From: Prevotellaceae bacterium
GTDB taxonomy: Bacteria > Bacteroidota > Bacteroidia > Bacteroidales > UBA932
DNA length: 6,379 nucleotides
Assembly (NCBI GenBank): GCA_031264875.1
Contig: JAISDK010000061.1
Coordinates: 1-6,379, forward strand
Direction of reading: 5' to 3'
Both the position numbers and the translations under genes were made by a program. Below are positions 1 through 6,379 of the stretch, piece after piece (the first letter of the stretch is position 1; each line of letters starts with the position of its first letter). The notes under the pieces were generated by a model. That model was not told the origin of the DNA and ran no database searches. It saw nothing but the letters and a program-made list of their open reading frames with translations.

Positions 1-68
1 TTTACCTTCTTTTTCTTTATTAATTAATACCTGTTTATATATGATCCTAACCCATAAAAATGGGGGTG

Positions 69-101
69 CAAAGATATGGATTATTTTTTGAATCTTCCAA
101 A
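69..101 (-). promoter_or_regulatory. Leftward Bacteroidota-type promoter candidate
   Basis: Read on the minus strand, TATCTTTG (69-76) fits the Bacteroidota -7 element TAnnTTTG exactly. A TTTG (98-101) lies 21 bases upstream, close to the usual spacing for the -33 element. Transcription would start near position 62 and leave the window to the left. The minus strand also carries a small hairpin, CCCAT-TTTT-ATGGG (51-64), right at the predicted 5' end of the transcript. No start codon for the target gene is visible in positions 1-68, so its leader must be at least about 60 bases long or it uses an unusual start. The assignment rests on motif match and spacing only. Confidence 0.5.
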
Positions 102-234
102 TTTTTTGAAAATAACAGCTAAATATTGCTTTAAGTCGCTATGAGAAATATTGTTTTCGATAAGCAAAAATATTAGCAATTCTTACGCTTGTCTTGATCC
201 TCCATTGATAAACGTCGAAAGGCTTGCGACTTAT
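77..234. other. Short A/T-rich intergenic stretch, no gene seen
   Basis: This lies between the end of the Rpn-like gene and the leftward promoter candidate. It is A/T-rich. Only weak features are visible: a widely spaced 8-base inverted repeat (TAAGTCGC at 132-139 and GCGACTTA at 226-233) and two copies of AAATATTG (121-128 and 146-153). I see no convincing rho-independent terminator for the leftward nuclease gene, no RNA gene and no credible small coding region. Confidence 0.5.
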
Positions 235-1248
235 TTACAACATGGCTAAAATGGCAAATACTTGTTCCTCTGCAAGTCCCGTAAGATTGATAATCTGTTC
301 AATGCCTATGCCATTTTTATGACAACGTTGAACAAAATTAATCCGCTCTTCTATTTTACCTATTTCAATACCTTGCTTTTCGCCTTTTTCAATACCTTGT
401 TTTTTACCTATTTCAATACCTTCTCTCTTACCTTCTCTCTTGCCTTCTTTTTTACCTTCTTTTTTGCCCAATTCTTTTGCATAATCTACGGCAAGAATTA
501 CATCGTCATAATCCATTACACTTTTACTGTATGCTTCCATTTCTTCTCCTGTTAAATTGTTTATTTTTGCATTTTCATATAATTCTCTGAGTATTTCGTC
601 ATCAAACTCTTTTGGACATTCGGGCAGTTTCTCCATGTTTTTCAGGGAATACAACCATTTGTCCTGTAAACTGAGCAGATTTTTCTTCCTTTTCCGGAAT
701 TTAGGCAGTTCTATTGTCACAAATTCCAGCTTGTCGGTAAATACGATATTGGTTTTTTGCCGTACTAATTTTATATGTTCGACAACAATATTTTTGGCTT
801 CCTTTTCCGGAAACAGAGTGAAATTGAGAATACCTATCATATATACTCCCTCGATGGAATAGTCCCATACCTTTTTTACCTCTTTACCATCGCTGTCCGT
901 CTTTTTTACCTTTCCTTTCGGAGCCTGACTAATTATCGGATAACTCATGTAAAACAGCATCCTTTCGGCAAAATTTGGCTGCGACGAAGCTTGCATCTCT
1001 ACAATGAACCGTTTTCCGCTTGAAGTCGTGCAGTAAACATCATATACCGCCTTTCGATTTTCTTTCACATAACCCAACTGTTCTGCCGGAAGATATTCTA
1101 TTTCCGTAATATCTTCGAACAGTATTGTTTTCAAGAATGCGATCAACAGCGTTTTATTGCCGAAGATTTTTTTGAATCCAAAATCCGTCTTCAGATTCAT
1201 AAAAACTTCTTTATCCGTCTTTTTCGATGTCTTATTCTTCCCTTTCAT
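235..1248 (-). CDS. Rpn-family PD-(D/E)XK nuclease / nuclease family transposase
   Basis: This encodes a probable DNA endonuclease of the Rpn / PDDEXK_2 group, often annotated as PD-(D/E)XK nuclease family transposase; family members promote recombination or act as toxic defence nucleases. In the 337-residue form, the family opening TDFGFKKIFG lies at about residues 21-30. The catalytic core reads D70, then IVEMQ with E84 and Q86 (a D-Xn-ExQ nuclease motif), and a conserved ERMLFYMSYP stretch follows at about 95-104. Residues 261-300 are low-complexity repeats: four G-K-K/R-E units, then three 8-residue units of GIEIGKKQ type. Such repeats are common near the C-terminus of this family. The frame is open to an ATG at 1296 (353 residues), but a promoter-like TATCTTTA lies at 1277-1284, so I prefer the ATG at 1248. 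A later ATG at 1200 would start directly at MNLKTDFG and remove the preceding residues. The gene is clearly more A/T-rich than susC, which fits an accessory or horizontally moving element. It faces away from its right neighbours and shares no operon with them. Confidence 0.87.
   Translation of the reverse strand: MKGKNKTSKKTDKEVFMNLKTDFGFKKIFGNKTLLIAFLKTILFEDITEIEYLPAEQLGYVKENRKAVYDVYCTTSSGKRFIVEMQASSQPNFAERMLFYMSYPIISQAPKGKVKKTDSDGKEVKKVWDYSIEGVYMIGILNFTLFPEKEAKNIVVEHIKLVRQKTNIVFTDKLEFVTIELPKFRKRKKNLLSLQDKWLYSLKNMEKLPECPKEFDDEILRELYENAKINNLTGEEMEAYSKSVMDYDDVILAVDYAKELGKKEGKKEGKREGKREGIEIGKKQGIEKGEKQGIEIGKIEERINFVQRCHKNGIGIEQIINLTGLAEEQVFAILAML
349..468 (-). repeat. In-frame tandem codon repeat within the Rpn-like gene
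   Basis: The minus strand carries four 12-base units (type GGCAAAAAAGAA, encoding GKKE or GKRE) followed by three 24-base units (type GGTATTGAAATAGGTAAA plus two codons, encoding GIEIGKKQ-like octapeptides). All unit lengths are multiples of three, so slippage would change protein length without breaking the frame. The encoded segment is highly charged and probably helical or a flexible linker between the nuclease body and the last 37 residues. Confidence 0.85.
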
Positions 1249-1276
1249 CTTTATTATGTCCTCAAAATTCAAGGTG

Positions 1277-1284
1277 TAAAGATA
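1277..1284 (-). promoter_or_regulatory. Candidate -7 element for the Rpn-like gene
   Basis: On the minus strand TATCTTTACACC resembles the left-edge site TATCTTTGCACC base for base except at one position, where the consensus TAnnTTTG has G and this site has A. It lies 28 bases before the ATG at 1248, a plausible leader length. No clear TTTG -33 element sits at the correct distance; the nearest TTTG (1294-1297) is only 9 bases away. The site is therefore a one-mismatch -7 element with weak upstream support. Confidence 0.35.
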
Positions 1285-1416
1285 CATATTTTTCAAAATA
1301 TACGCGCATTCATTGAAAAAAAATATGCAATTCTAAAAATTTCATAAATTTTGTTAAGATATTAATCGCAAGAATTACAATTAGATAAAATTTCATCTAA
1401 CACTTTTTTTCATTAT

Positions 1417-1450
1417 TTTGTTCATCGTATGAAAATTATTTTTACCTTTG
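1417..1450 (+). promoter_or_regulatory. Rightward Bacteroidota-type promoter candidate
   Basis: TTTG (1417-1420) is followed after 22 bases by TACCTTTG (1443-1450), an exact match to the -7 form TAnnTTTG and followed by CC. Spacing is one base longer than commonly quoted. Transcription would begin near 1457 and run through the sigma-54 site and AG tract toward the 189-residue gene. This would give that gene, or the leader RNA, a second and constitutive-type promoter. Motif evidence only. Confidence 0.4.
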
Positions 1451-1536
1451 CCACGTTTTGTGAAAAAAATTGTATGTATAAAAGTTAAAGTATTTTTTTA
1501 TGGTTTGTATTATCTCACATCGCGGGTTCAAAAAAA

Positions 1537-1554
1537 CTGGAAATAATTTTCCGG
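1537..1554. promoter_or_regulatory. Interrupted dyad upstream of the sigma-54 promoter
   Basis: CTGGAAA and TTTCCGG form 7-base arms around TAAT (pairs 1537-1543 with 1548-1554, one of them a T-G wobble). It ends 21 bases before the -24 element. This could be an operator for a dimeric regulator or a small RNA hairpin. It is closer to the promoter than the enhancer sites usual for sigma-54 activators, so its role is open. Confidence 0.25.
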
Positions 1555-1575
1555 TAAGCCCTGTATTTGAATACT

Positions 1576-1651
<76 letters not shown>

Positions 1652-1711
1652 TCAGCGAGTTACGCTTTATCTTTCTTCAAAAAATGACAGAAAGCCACGT
1701 AATTTTTATTT

Positions 1712-1749
1712 GGCTACGTCGCTATTGTACCATAGCGATGCGGCTTTTT
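1712..1749 (+). terminator. Terminator-like hairpin in the leader (possible attenuator)
   Basis: Arms 1712-1725 (GGCTACGTCGCTAT) and 1732-1745 (ATAGCGATGCGGCT) pair over 14 positions with only one A-C mismatch and a few G-U wobbles. The innermost seven pairs are perfect and the loop is TGTACC. A T run (1745-1749) followed by ATTATATT begins at the foot of the stem, as in rho-independent terminators read on the plus strand. An alternative pairing of AGCCA (1693-1697) with TGGCT (1711-1715) would disrupt the base of this stem, as in an attenuator. It lies about 110 bases after the predicted sigma-54 start and 79 bases before the next gene. Confidence 0.5.
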
Positions 1750-1828
1750 ATTATATTAAATATGAAACGATTACAATAATAACATCTATCAATATCAACA
1801 TCTAAAACTAATTTAAATTTATGAAATT

Positions 1829-2398
1829 ATGGCAAAATCTAAGAAAAATGTAGTAACGTACGGGTTGAGCGGAAAAGTCGGCGACCTGTTAGTGTTTCGC
1901 CAAGTTGACGGGCAGACAATCGTGTCGCAGACGCCAGGGAAATCCCGGACGCCGGAATCGAAAAAACAGGCGGCGCATCGCAAGCGTTTTCAGCAGGCTG
2001 TGCTGTATGCCCAAATAGCCATTGAATCTCCGGAAACAGGAGAACGGTACAAAGCCGTCGCCGCAAAAAAGGGAAAGAAGGCTTTTAACCTTGCAGTAGC
2101 AGATTTTTTTAATGCGCCGGACATCGAAAATATCGACGTCTCGGGATACTGCGGAAATGCGGGAGACCAGATACGGATTATCGCCAGAGATGATTTCGCG
2201 GTAAAATCGATAACAGTCCGCATTGTTAATTCTGACGGCTCTTTAGTCGAGGAAGGCGAGGCGGTGAACAGCGTAAGCGCCTTGTGGATATACACTGCTA
2301 CTCAAGACAACGAAAATCTCGAAGGAGACAAGATTACTGTTACGGTTTCGGACTTGCCCGGTAATGTAAGCTCTGATGAATTGAAAATTGAAAACTAA
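1829..2398 (+). CDS. Uncharacterised 189-residue protein with Ig-like C-terminal half
   Basis: The function is not known. The N-terminus (about 1-35) has the pattern YGLSGKVGDLLVF, reminiscent of the opening GxSGKVG seen in Bacteroidota DUF6266-type proteins, but this is a recollection of a motif and not a database match. Residues about 42-95 are charged and probably helical (KKQAAHRKRFQQAVLYAQ, then GERYKAVAAKKGKKAFNLAV and ADFFNAPD). Residues about 112-189 are beta-rich and follow the bacterial Ig-like pattern: DDFAVKSITVRI, an aromatic WIYTAT strand, GDKITVTVSD, and LPGN before the end. There is no signal peptide or membrane segment, so it is probably cytoplasmic unless exported by an unusual route. 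The ATG at 1829 is chosen because the frame begins there after a typical A/T-rich leader (TTTAAATTTATGAAATT). It lies downstream of the sigma-54 promoter and hairpin. Its last codons merge into a short A/T-rich repeat. It is coding-like in composition and similar in G+C to susC. Confidence 0.8.
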   Translation: MAKSKKNVVTYGLSGKVGDLLVFRQVDGQTIVSQTPGKSRTPESKKQAAHRKRFQQAVLYAQIAIESPETGERYKAVAAKKGKKAFNLAVADFFNAPDIENIDVSGYCGNAGDQIRIIARDDFAVKSITVRIVNSDGSLVEEGEAVNSVSALWIYTATQDNENLEGDKITVTVSDLPGNVSSDELKIEN

Positions 2399-2406
2399 AA
2401 ATTGAG
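2379..2406 (+). repeat. Short imperfect ATTGAAA-type repeat at the gene end
   Basis: Three near-copies of the motif AATTGAAA / AATTGAG occur across the stop codon of the 189-residue gene (2396-2398). They encode the last residues LKIEN. The change from ordinary coding composition to this simple sequence suggests that the gene's 3' end was reshaped by local repeat growth, but random A/T-rich sequence could look similar. Confidence 0.4.
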
Positions 2407-2502
2407 TACAGACACAGTACAGGTACACTACAGGCACAGTACAGAACGAGTACAGAACGAGTATAGAATAAGTATAAAACGAGTATAGAATGAGTACATA
2501 AA
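2404..2502 (+). repeat. Tandem array of nine 11-bp units
   Basis: Nine consecutive 11-base units in perfect register fill positions 2404-2502, with consensus GAGTACAGAAC. The units are GAGTACAGACA, CAGTACAGGTA, CACTACAGGCA, CAGTACAGAAC, GAGTACAGAAC, GAGTATAGAAT, AAGTATAAAAC, GAGTATAGAAT and GAGTACATAAA. The middle copies are most alike and the ends diverge, as expected for an ageing tandem array. There are no spacers, so it is not a CRISPR. The period is close to one DNA helical turn. The array sits between the 189-residue gene and susC, ending 86 bases before the chosen susC start. Confidence 0.9.
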
Positions 2503-2587
2503 ACCGAATAAAAAAAATTGGAAATACCATTAAACCGGTGAATATGTGAAAAAAATAGAATTTGAATTGATTAAAAAATATAAAAGA

Positions 2588-5500
2588 ATGGACAAAGGTA
2601 AAAAATTTGTAAGAGGGGTGTCAATAGCGATATTTCTATTGCTCCCCATGTTTTTCCTCTCTGTTGGACTACATGCACAAAATCTCAACATTAAGGGAAA
2701 AGTGATTGATCAGGACGGCAGCGCTCTGCCCGGAGCAGCTGTACGAATTCAGGGTACAAGCGTCGGAGCCACTACTAACGACGAAGGCGACTATATTCTG
2801 AACGGCGTACCTTCGGGCAGCGTCCTTGAATTTATGCTTGTCGGTTATATTACCCAGACGATTAAAGCGACTGGCGACAAGACTGTTATTACTGCGATTA
2901 TGCAGGAAGAAGCCGAAAATTTGGAAGAAGTGACTATTGTCGCTTTTGGTAAGCAAAAGAAAGAAAGTGTGATTTCGTCCGTCGAAACTGTGAGGGTCGC
3001 CGACCTGAAACAGCCTTCGTCGAACCTCACAACCGCTTTTGCAGGTCGAATTCCCGGAATCATCTCCTATCAGACAACGGGAGAACCGGGAGCCGACAAT
3101 GCGCAGTTCTTCATCAGAGGCGTAACTACTTTCGGCTATAAAAGCGACCCGCTGATTCTAATCGACGGATTCGAAGCTTCTACAGACGATTTGGCGAGGA
3201 TGCAACCCGATGATATCGAAAGTTTTTCGATATTGAAAGACGCTTCGGCGACAGTGCTGTACGGAGCGCGCGGAGCTAACGGGATCATCACCATAACCAC
3301 CAAACCCGGAGTGGAAGGAACGACGAAAGTAAGCGCAAGATTTGACGTCAATGTCGCTACTCCGACAAAAATGCTCGAACTGCTCGACGGCGTTGACTAC
3401 ATGCGGATTTACAACCAGGCGCGGCAATCGCGCGACCCTGAGTTGGGATTCTATTACGACGAACAGAAAATCCAGTCCACAGCAATGGGCGTCAATCCGA
3501 TGATTTTCCCGAATGTCAACTGGTACGACGCCATGTTCAACCAGTCGGTTGTCAACGAAAAAGCCAACGTCAACGTATCGGGCGGAGGCAAGGTGGCGAC
3601 TTACTATGTAGCGGGAGGATTCGACCACGAAGCGGGACTGCTGAAAGTCGCTCCGCTGAACAATTTTAACAGCAACATCAGCATCAACCGTTTTCATATC
3701 CGCTCGAATGTGATATTCAAACTTGGTCCGAGCAGCACTCTGGATACCAGAATACATGGACGTTTCGAAAAATATAACGGTCCAAGTAAATCGGCGGACG
3801 ACATATTTAAAATGGTAATGGACGCCAATCCTGTTGATTTTCCTGCGGTATATGAGCCTGATCCGGCGCATCAGTTTATAAAGCACACTCTTTTCGGGAA
3901 TACCCCTATTGAGGGTAACATCCTGAAAGGCAATCCATACGCCGAAATGGTGCGCGGCTATAATACGAGAGACGAAAGTAACATTTCGGCTCAGGCTACA
4001 TTGTTGCAGGATCTTGACTTTATTACGGAAGGATTGAAACTTCAGGCTAAAGCCTCGGTAAGCACATGGAGTAAAACCGAGGGAGCCAGAGTATATTCGC
4101 CTTTCTATTACACGGTGGAAACATACAATCAGGTGACGGGCGATTATACCTTATATAACCTGAACCCGTATAATCTGCACGATAAGCTTGGCAACGTCGA
4201 TCCGAAACGCGACGGTAATGCTCATTACTATTTCGAAGCGCGTCTGAACTGGTCGCGGGAGTTCGGCAAACACTCTGTCGGCTTAATGACTGTGGCGACA
4301 GCCGAAGAAACCATACTCACCAGCGGCGACAACACAAGCATATACGAAACCCTGCCCGAAAGAAACCTCGGCAATTCGGGACGTATCACTTACGATTACG
4401 ATACTCGATATTTTATAGAAGGAGCATACGGCTATAACGGTTCGGAAAAGTTCACGGGCAGCAAGCGTTTCGGATTCTTTCCGTCCATAGGCGTGGGCTG
4501 GCTGGCGTCGAATGAAGGATTCTGGGAACCATTTAAAAATACCGTAAGCCTCCTGAAATTCAAATTCACAGCCGGGAAAGTAGGTAACGACGCTATAGCA
4601 AAGCGCTCCGGACGTTTCTTCTATCTTTCGGACATCTCCCAGGGCGGCGGTTATTATACATGGGGCGAAACATTCAATAATGTATATAACGGATACACGG
4701 TTAACCGTTATGCCAATCCGAATATCAGCTGGGAGGAATCGACTAAGTACAATCTCGGTATAGAACTGGGATTGCTGAAAGAAGAGTCGGTGAAATTTCA
4801 AATAGATTTGTATAAAGATATTCGTAATAAGATCTACTGGCCCCGTTCAAACTATCCCGCTACAAGCGGTTTTGAAAGAGAAATTCACGGTAATGTGGGC
4901 AAAGTTGAATCGCAGGGATTCGAAACCTCCATTGACGTAAAGCACTCGTTCAACAAAGACTTCTGGATTACCGGACGGGGAAATTTCACTTATGCCACCA
5001 ATAAAGTTCTTGAAAAAGACGAACCAAACTATCCCGACGAATATTTGAAAGCAATCGGGCATCACAGCAACCAGCAGTGGGGATTAGTTGCCGAACGGCT
5101 TTTTGTGGACGAACTCGAAATCCAAAATTCGCCTTCGCAGGTCGCTTACGGAGTTTATCAGGCAGGAGATATCAAATACCTGGATGTAAACAATGATGGC
5201 GTGGTCAATGACAACGACCGCATTCCCATGGGCTTTCCCGACGTTCCGGAAATACAGTACGGATTCGGAGCGTCAGCCGGCTACCAGAATTTTGACTTTT
5301 CGTTTTTCTTTCAAGGCAGCGCCCGTGTTTCGTTTTATATCGATCCCGGCAGCTATAATGATAAAGGAGAGCTACAGGGTATAGCCCCCTTTACCGGTCG
5401 CCGCAACGCTCCGGTCATAGTAGCGCAAAATGCATGGAGCGAAAGCAATCCCGACGTTCACGCCCTGTGGCCTCGCCTGTCAACGAGCCGTACGCTGCTT

Positions 5501-5749
5501 CAAAATAATAACAGGCAGTCGTCATGGTGGCTTCGCGAAGGTTCGTTTCTTCGGCTGAAATCCGTAGAAATAGGCTACAATATCCCGAATGTGAAAAAGT
5601 TCTTTATGCATAGCGCACGCTTCTATGTAACACTGGAGAACCTGTTTTATTTAAGTTCTTTCAAGCTCTGGGACCCCGAAATGAAAGGCAACGGTCTGGG
5701 ATATCCTCTCAATCGCAGATATAATATAGGCGTGTTGTTGAATTTTTAA
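2588..5749 (+). CDS. SusC/RagA-family TonB-dependent outer-membrane transporter
   Basis: This gene encodes a TonB-dependent outer-membrane channel that, with the SusD-like lipoprotein encoded next, imports oligosaccharides, peptides or similar nutrients. From the ATG at 2588 it has 1053 residues, the usual family size. A type I signal peptide (KGKKFVR then a hydrophobic core) ends near LHA-Q at residue 30. A carboxypeptidase-regulatory-like domain spans about 32-108 (GKVIDQDGSALPGAAV). A TonB-box-like segment LEEVTIVAFG is at 112-121, and the plug follows with RGVTTFGYKSDPLILIDG and YGARGANGIITITTK ending near 239. The rest is a beta-barrel ending in aromatic F (NIGVLLNF), as expected for outer-membrane assembly. 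DVNNDGVVNDND near 866-877 is the calcium-loop-like motif often seen in SusC proteins. No STN domain precedes the plug, arguing against direct FecR/ECF-sigma signalling. A GTG at 2546 would add 14 residues before the signal peptide, so the ATG with a normal n-region is preferred. No clear promoter was found in the 147 bases before it. The substrate is not predictable. Confidence 0.95.
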   Translation: MDKGKKFVRGVSIAIFLLLPMFFLSVGLHAQNLNIKGKVIDQDGSALPGAAVRIQGTSVGATTNDEGDYILNGVPSGSVLEFMLVGYITQTIKATGDKTVITAIMQEEAENLEEVTIVAFGKQKKESVISSVETVRVADLKQPSSNLTTAFAGRIPGIISYQTTGEPGADNAQFFIRGVTTFGYKSDPLILIDGFEASTDDLARMQPDDIESFSILKDASATVLYGARGANGIITITTKPGVEGTTKVSARFDVNVATPTKMLELLDGVDYMRIYNQARQSRDPELGFYYDEQKIQSTAMGVNPMIFPNVNWYDAMFNQSVVNEKANVNVSGGGKVATYYVAGGFDHEAGLLKVAPLNNFNSNISINRFHIRSNVIFKLGPSSTLDTRIHGRFEKYNGPSKSADDIFKMVMDANPVDFPAVYEPDPAHQFIKHTLFGNTPIEGNILKGNPYAEMVRGYNTRDESNISAQATLLQDLDFITEGLKLQAKASVSTWSKTEGARVYSPFYYTVETYNQVTGDYTLYNLNPYNLHDKLGNVDPKRDGNAHYYFEARLNWSREFGKHSVGLMTVATAEETILTSGDNTSIYETLPERNLGNSGRITYDYDTRYFIEGAYGYNGSEKFTGSKRFGFFPSIGVGWLASNEGFWEPFKNTVSLLKFKFTAGKVGNDAIAKRSGRFFYLSDISQGGGYYTWGETFNNVYNGYTVNRYANPNISWEESTKYNLGIELGLLKEESVKFQIDLYKDIRNKIYWPRSNYPATSGFEREIHGNVGKVESQGFETSIDVKHSFNKDFWITGRGNFTYATNKVLEKDEPNYPDEYLKAIGHHSNQQWGLVAERLFVDELEIQNSPSQVAYGVYQAGDIKYLDVNNDGVVNDNDRIPMGFPDVPEIQYGFGASAGYQNFDFSFFFQGSARVSFYIDPGSYNDKGELQGIAPFTGRRNAPVIVAQNAWSESNPDVHALWPRLSTSRTLLQNNNRQSSWWLREGSFLRLKSVEIGYNIPNVKKFFMHSARFYVTLENLFYLSSFKLWDPEMKGNGLGYPLNRRYNIGVLLNF

Positions 5750-5775
5750 TGCTATGATTTTAAATTAATAAAGAA

Positions 5776-6379
5776 ATGAAAAGAATAATAAAAATAATGT
5801 TTTTAGCAGCAGTTCTGTTCTACAGTTCATCCTGCAGCGATTATCTGGATATTGTTCCCGATAATACCATAACGCTCGACGATTATTTCGAGCGGAGAGA
5901 GATGGCTCTGGAAGCCCTGGCTAAAGTTTACTATTATTTGCCCATGGATTACTATGTTCACCGATCTGAATACGGACTGGGCGACGAATGGATGGGACGG
6001 GTCGATCTCGAAAAAGATGAAGGAGCGCTTGTTCCATTAAGGATTATGCGAGGCTTGCAAAACGTCAACAACCCATTACTGGGACACTGGACGGGATCAA
6101 TGGGCGGAGAACCTATGTATCAGGCTATCCGCAGCGCCAATGTGTTTATCGACAATGTTGATAATGTGGTGGACATTACCGAAACGGAGAAAAGGGATTT
6201 CAAAGCCCAGGCAAAATTCCTGAAAGCTTACTATCACTTCATACTTCTGCAACACTATGGACCGATTGTGATTATGGACAAATCGGTGGCGCTTGACGCT
6301 CTCTCGGCAGATTTGTTTCAACCGCGCTCGAAAGTGGAAGACTGTCTGAACTACATCATCAATTTGCTGGACGAAGCCA
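5776..6379 (+). CDS. SusD/RagB-family nutrient-binding lipoprotein (3' truncated by window)
   Basis: This is the 5' part of a surface lipoprotein that works as the lid of the preceding SusC channel and binds the incoming nutrient. The ATG at 5776 opens a frame that stays open to the window edge (201 codons visible). Residues 1-19 are a lipoprotein signal peptide (KRIIKIMFLAAVLFYSSS) and Cys20 is the lipidation site. It is followed by SDYLDIVPDN, the opening typical of SusD proteins. Further family features are the helical SANVFIDNVDNV and the segment FKAQAKFLKAYYHFILLQHYGP at about 136-157 (first TPR-like helix pair of the SusD fold). Full-length family members are usually about 450-650 residues, so most of the gene lies outside. 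It begins 26 bases after susC with no terminator between them, so the two are expected to be co-transcribed. Confidence 0.95.
   Translation, partial: MKRIIKIMFLAAVLFYSSSCSDYLDIVPDNTITLDDYFERREMALEALAKVYYYLPMDYYVHRSEYGLGDEWMGRVDLEKDEGALVPLRIMRGLQNVNNPLLGHWTGSMGGEPMYQAIRSANVFIDNVDNVVDITETEKRDFKAQAKFLKAYYHFILLQHYGPIVIMDKSVALDALSADLFQPRSKVEDCLNYIINLLDEA

Noticed and set aside
132..233. 8-base inverted repeat TAAGTCGC / GCGACTTA bounding about 100 bases, possible miniature transposable element
   Set aside because: The arms are too short, no clear target-site duplication is present, and chance occurrence in A/T-rich sequence is plausible.
262..1023. Plus-strand open frames (97, 101 and 82 residues) opposite the nuclease gene
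   Set aside because: They are Phe/Ser-rich shadows of Lys/Glu-rich codons on the other strand and have no independent signals.
2404..2502. CRISPR array
   Set aside because: Units are 11 bases and contiguous, without unique spacers.
2243..2530. Minus-strand open frame with an 11-residue periodic Tyr/Cys/Phe-rich start
   Set aside because: The periodicity is only the 11-bp array read in a frame where 11 bases times three give 11 residues; the rest is antisense to the 189-residue gene.
3158..3886. 242-residue minus-strand open frame inside susC
   Set aside because: It is fully antisense to a strongly supported SusC plug and barrel region, with composition explained by susC codon use.

Overview
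The window looks like chromosomal DNA of a Bacteroidales-type Bacteroidota. The strongest evidence is the adjacent SusC/SusD pair (TonB-dependent outer-membrane transporter plus surface lipoprotein). Several promoter-like sites of the Bacteroidota form TTTG...TAnnTTTG, and starts preceded by A/T-rich DNA rather than a Shine-Dalgarno sequence, agree with this. No species can be named from the sequence alone.

Layout, left to right. Positions 1-234 hold no complete gene, only a leftward promoter-like site (69-101) that fires out of the window. A leftward gene (235-1248) encodes a PD-(D/E)XK nuclease of the Rpn / 'nuclease family transposase' type, with a lysine/glutamate/glycine repeat near its C-terminus. 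It is visibly richer in A+T than the genes to its right, and its best promoter candidate overlaps the upstream part of the open frame, so the shorter start is preferred. Next comes a 580-base non-coding stretch (1249-1828) with a housekeeping-type promoter candidate, an interrupted dyad, an exact -24/-12 sigma-54 promoter, a 57-base AG dinucleotide tract that begins inside that promoter and runs past its predicted start site, and a terminator-like hairpin. A 189-residue cytoplasmic-looking protein of unknown function with an Ig-like C-terminal half follows (1829-2398). Between it and susC lies a tandem array of nine 11-bp units (2404-2502). The right half is a susC gene (2588-5749) and, 26 bases later, the first two thirds or less of a susD gene that runs off the edge (5776 onward).

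How the parts work together. SusC and SusD should form one outer-membrane uptake complex, with SusD as the lid over the SusC barrel. The substrate cannot be told because no glycoside hydrolase, peptidase or regulator is in view. The Rpn-like gene is probably an independent accessory gene. The most unusual part is the control region before the 189-residue protein. A perfect sigma-54 promoter has a long AG microsatellite exactly at its melting region and transcription start, followed by a possible intrinsic terminator. This could make a short RNA with a length-variable purine 5' end, or a leader that attenuates the downstream gene. The 11-bp array is a second unexplained repeat, close to one helical turn per unit, in the spacer just before the susCD pair.
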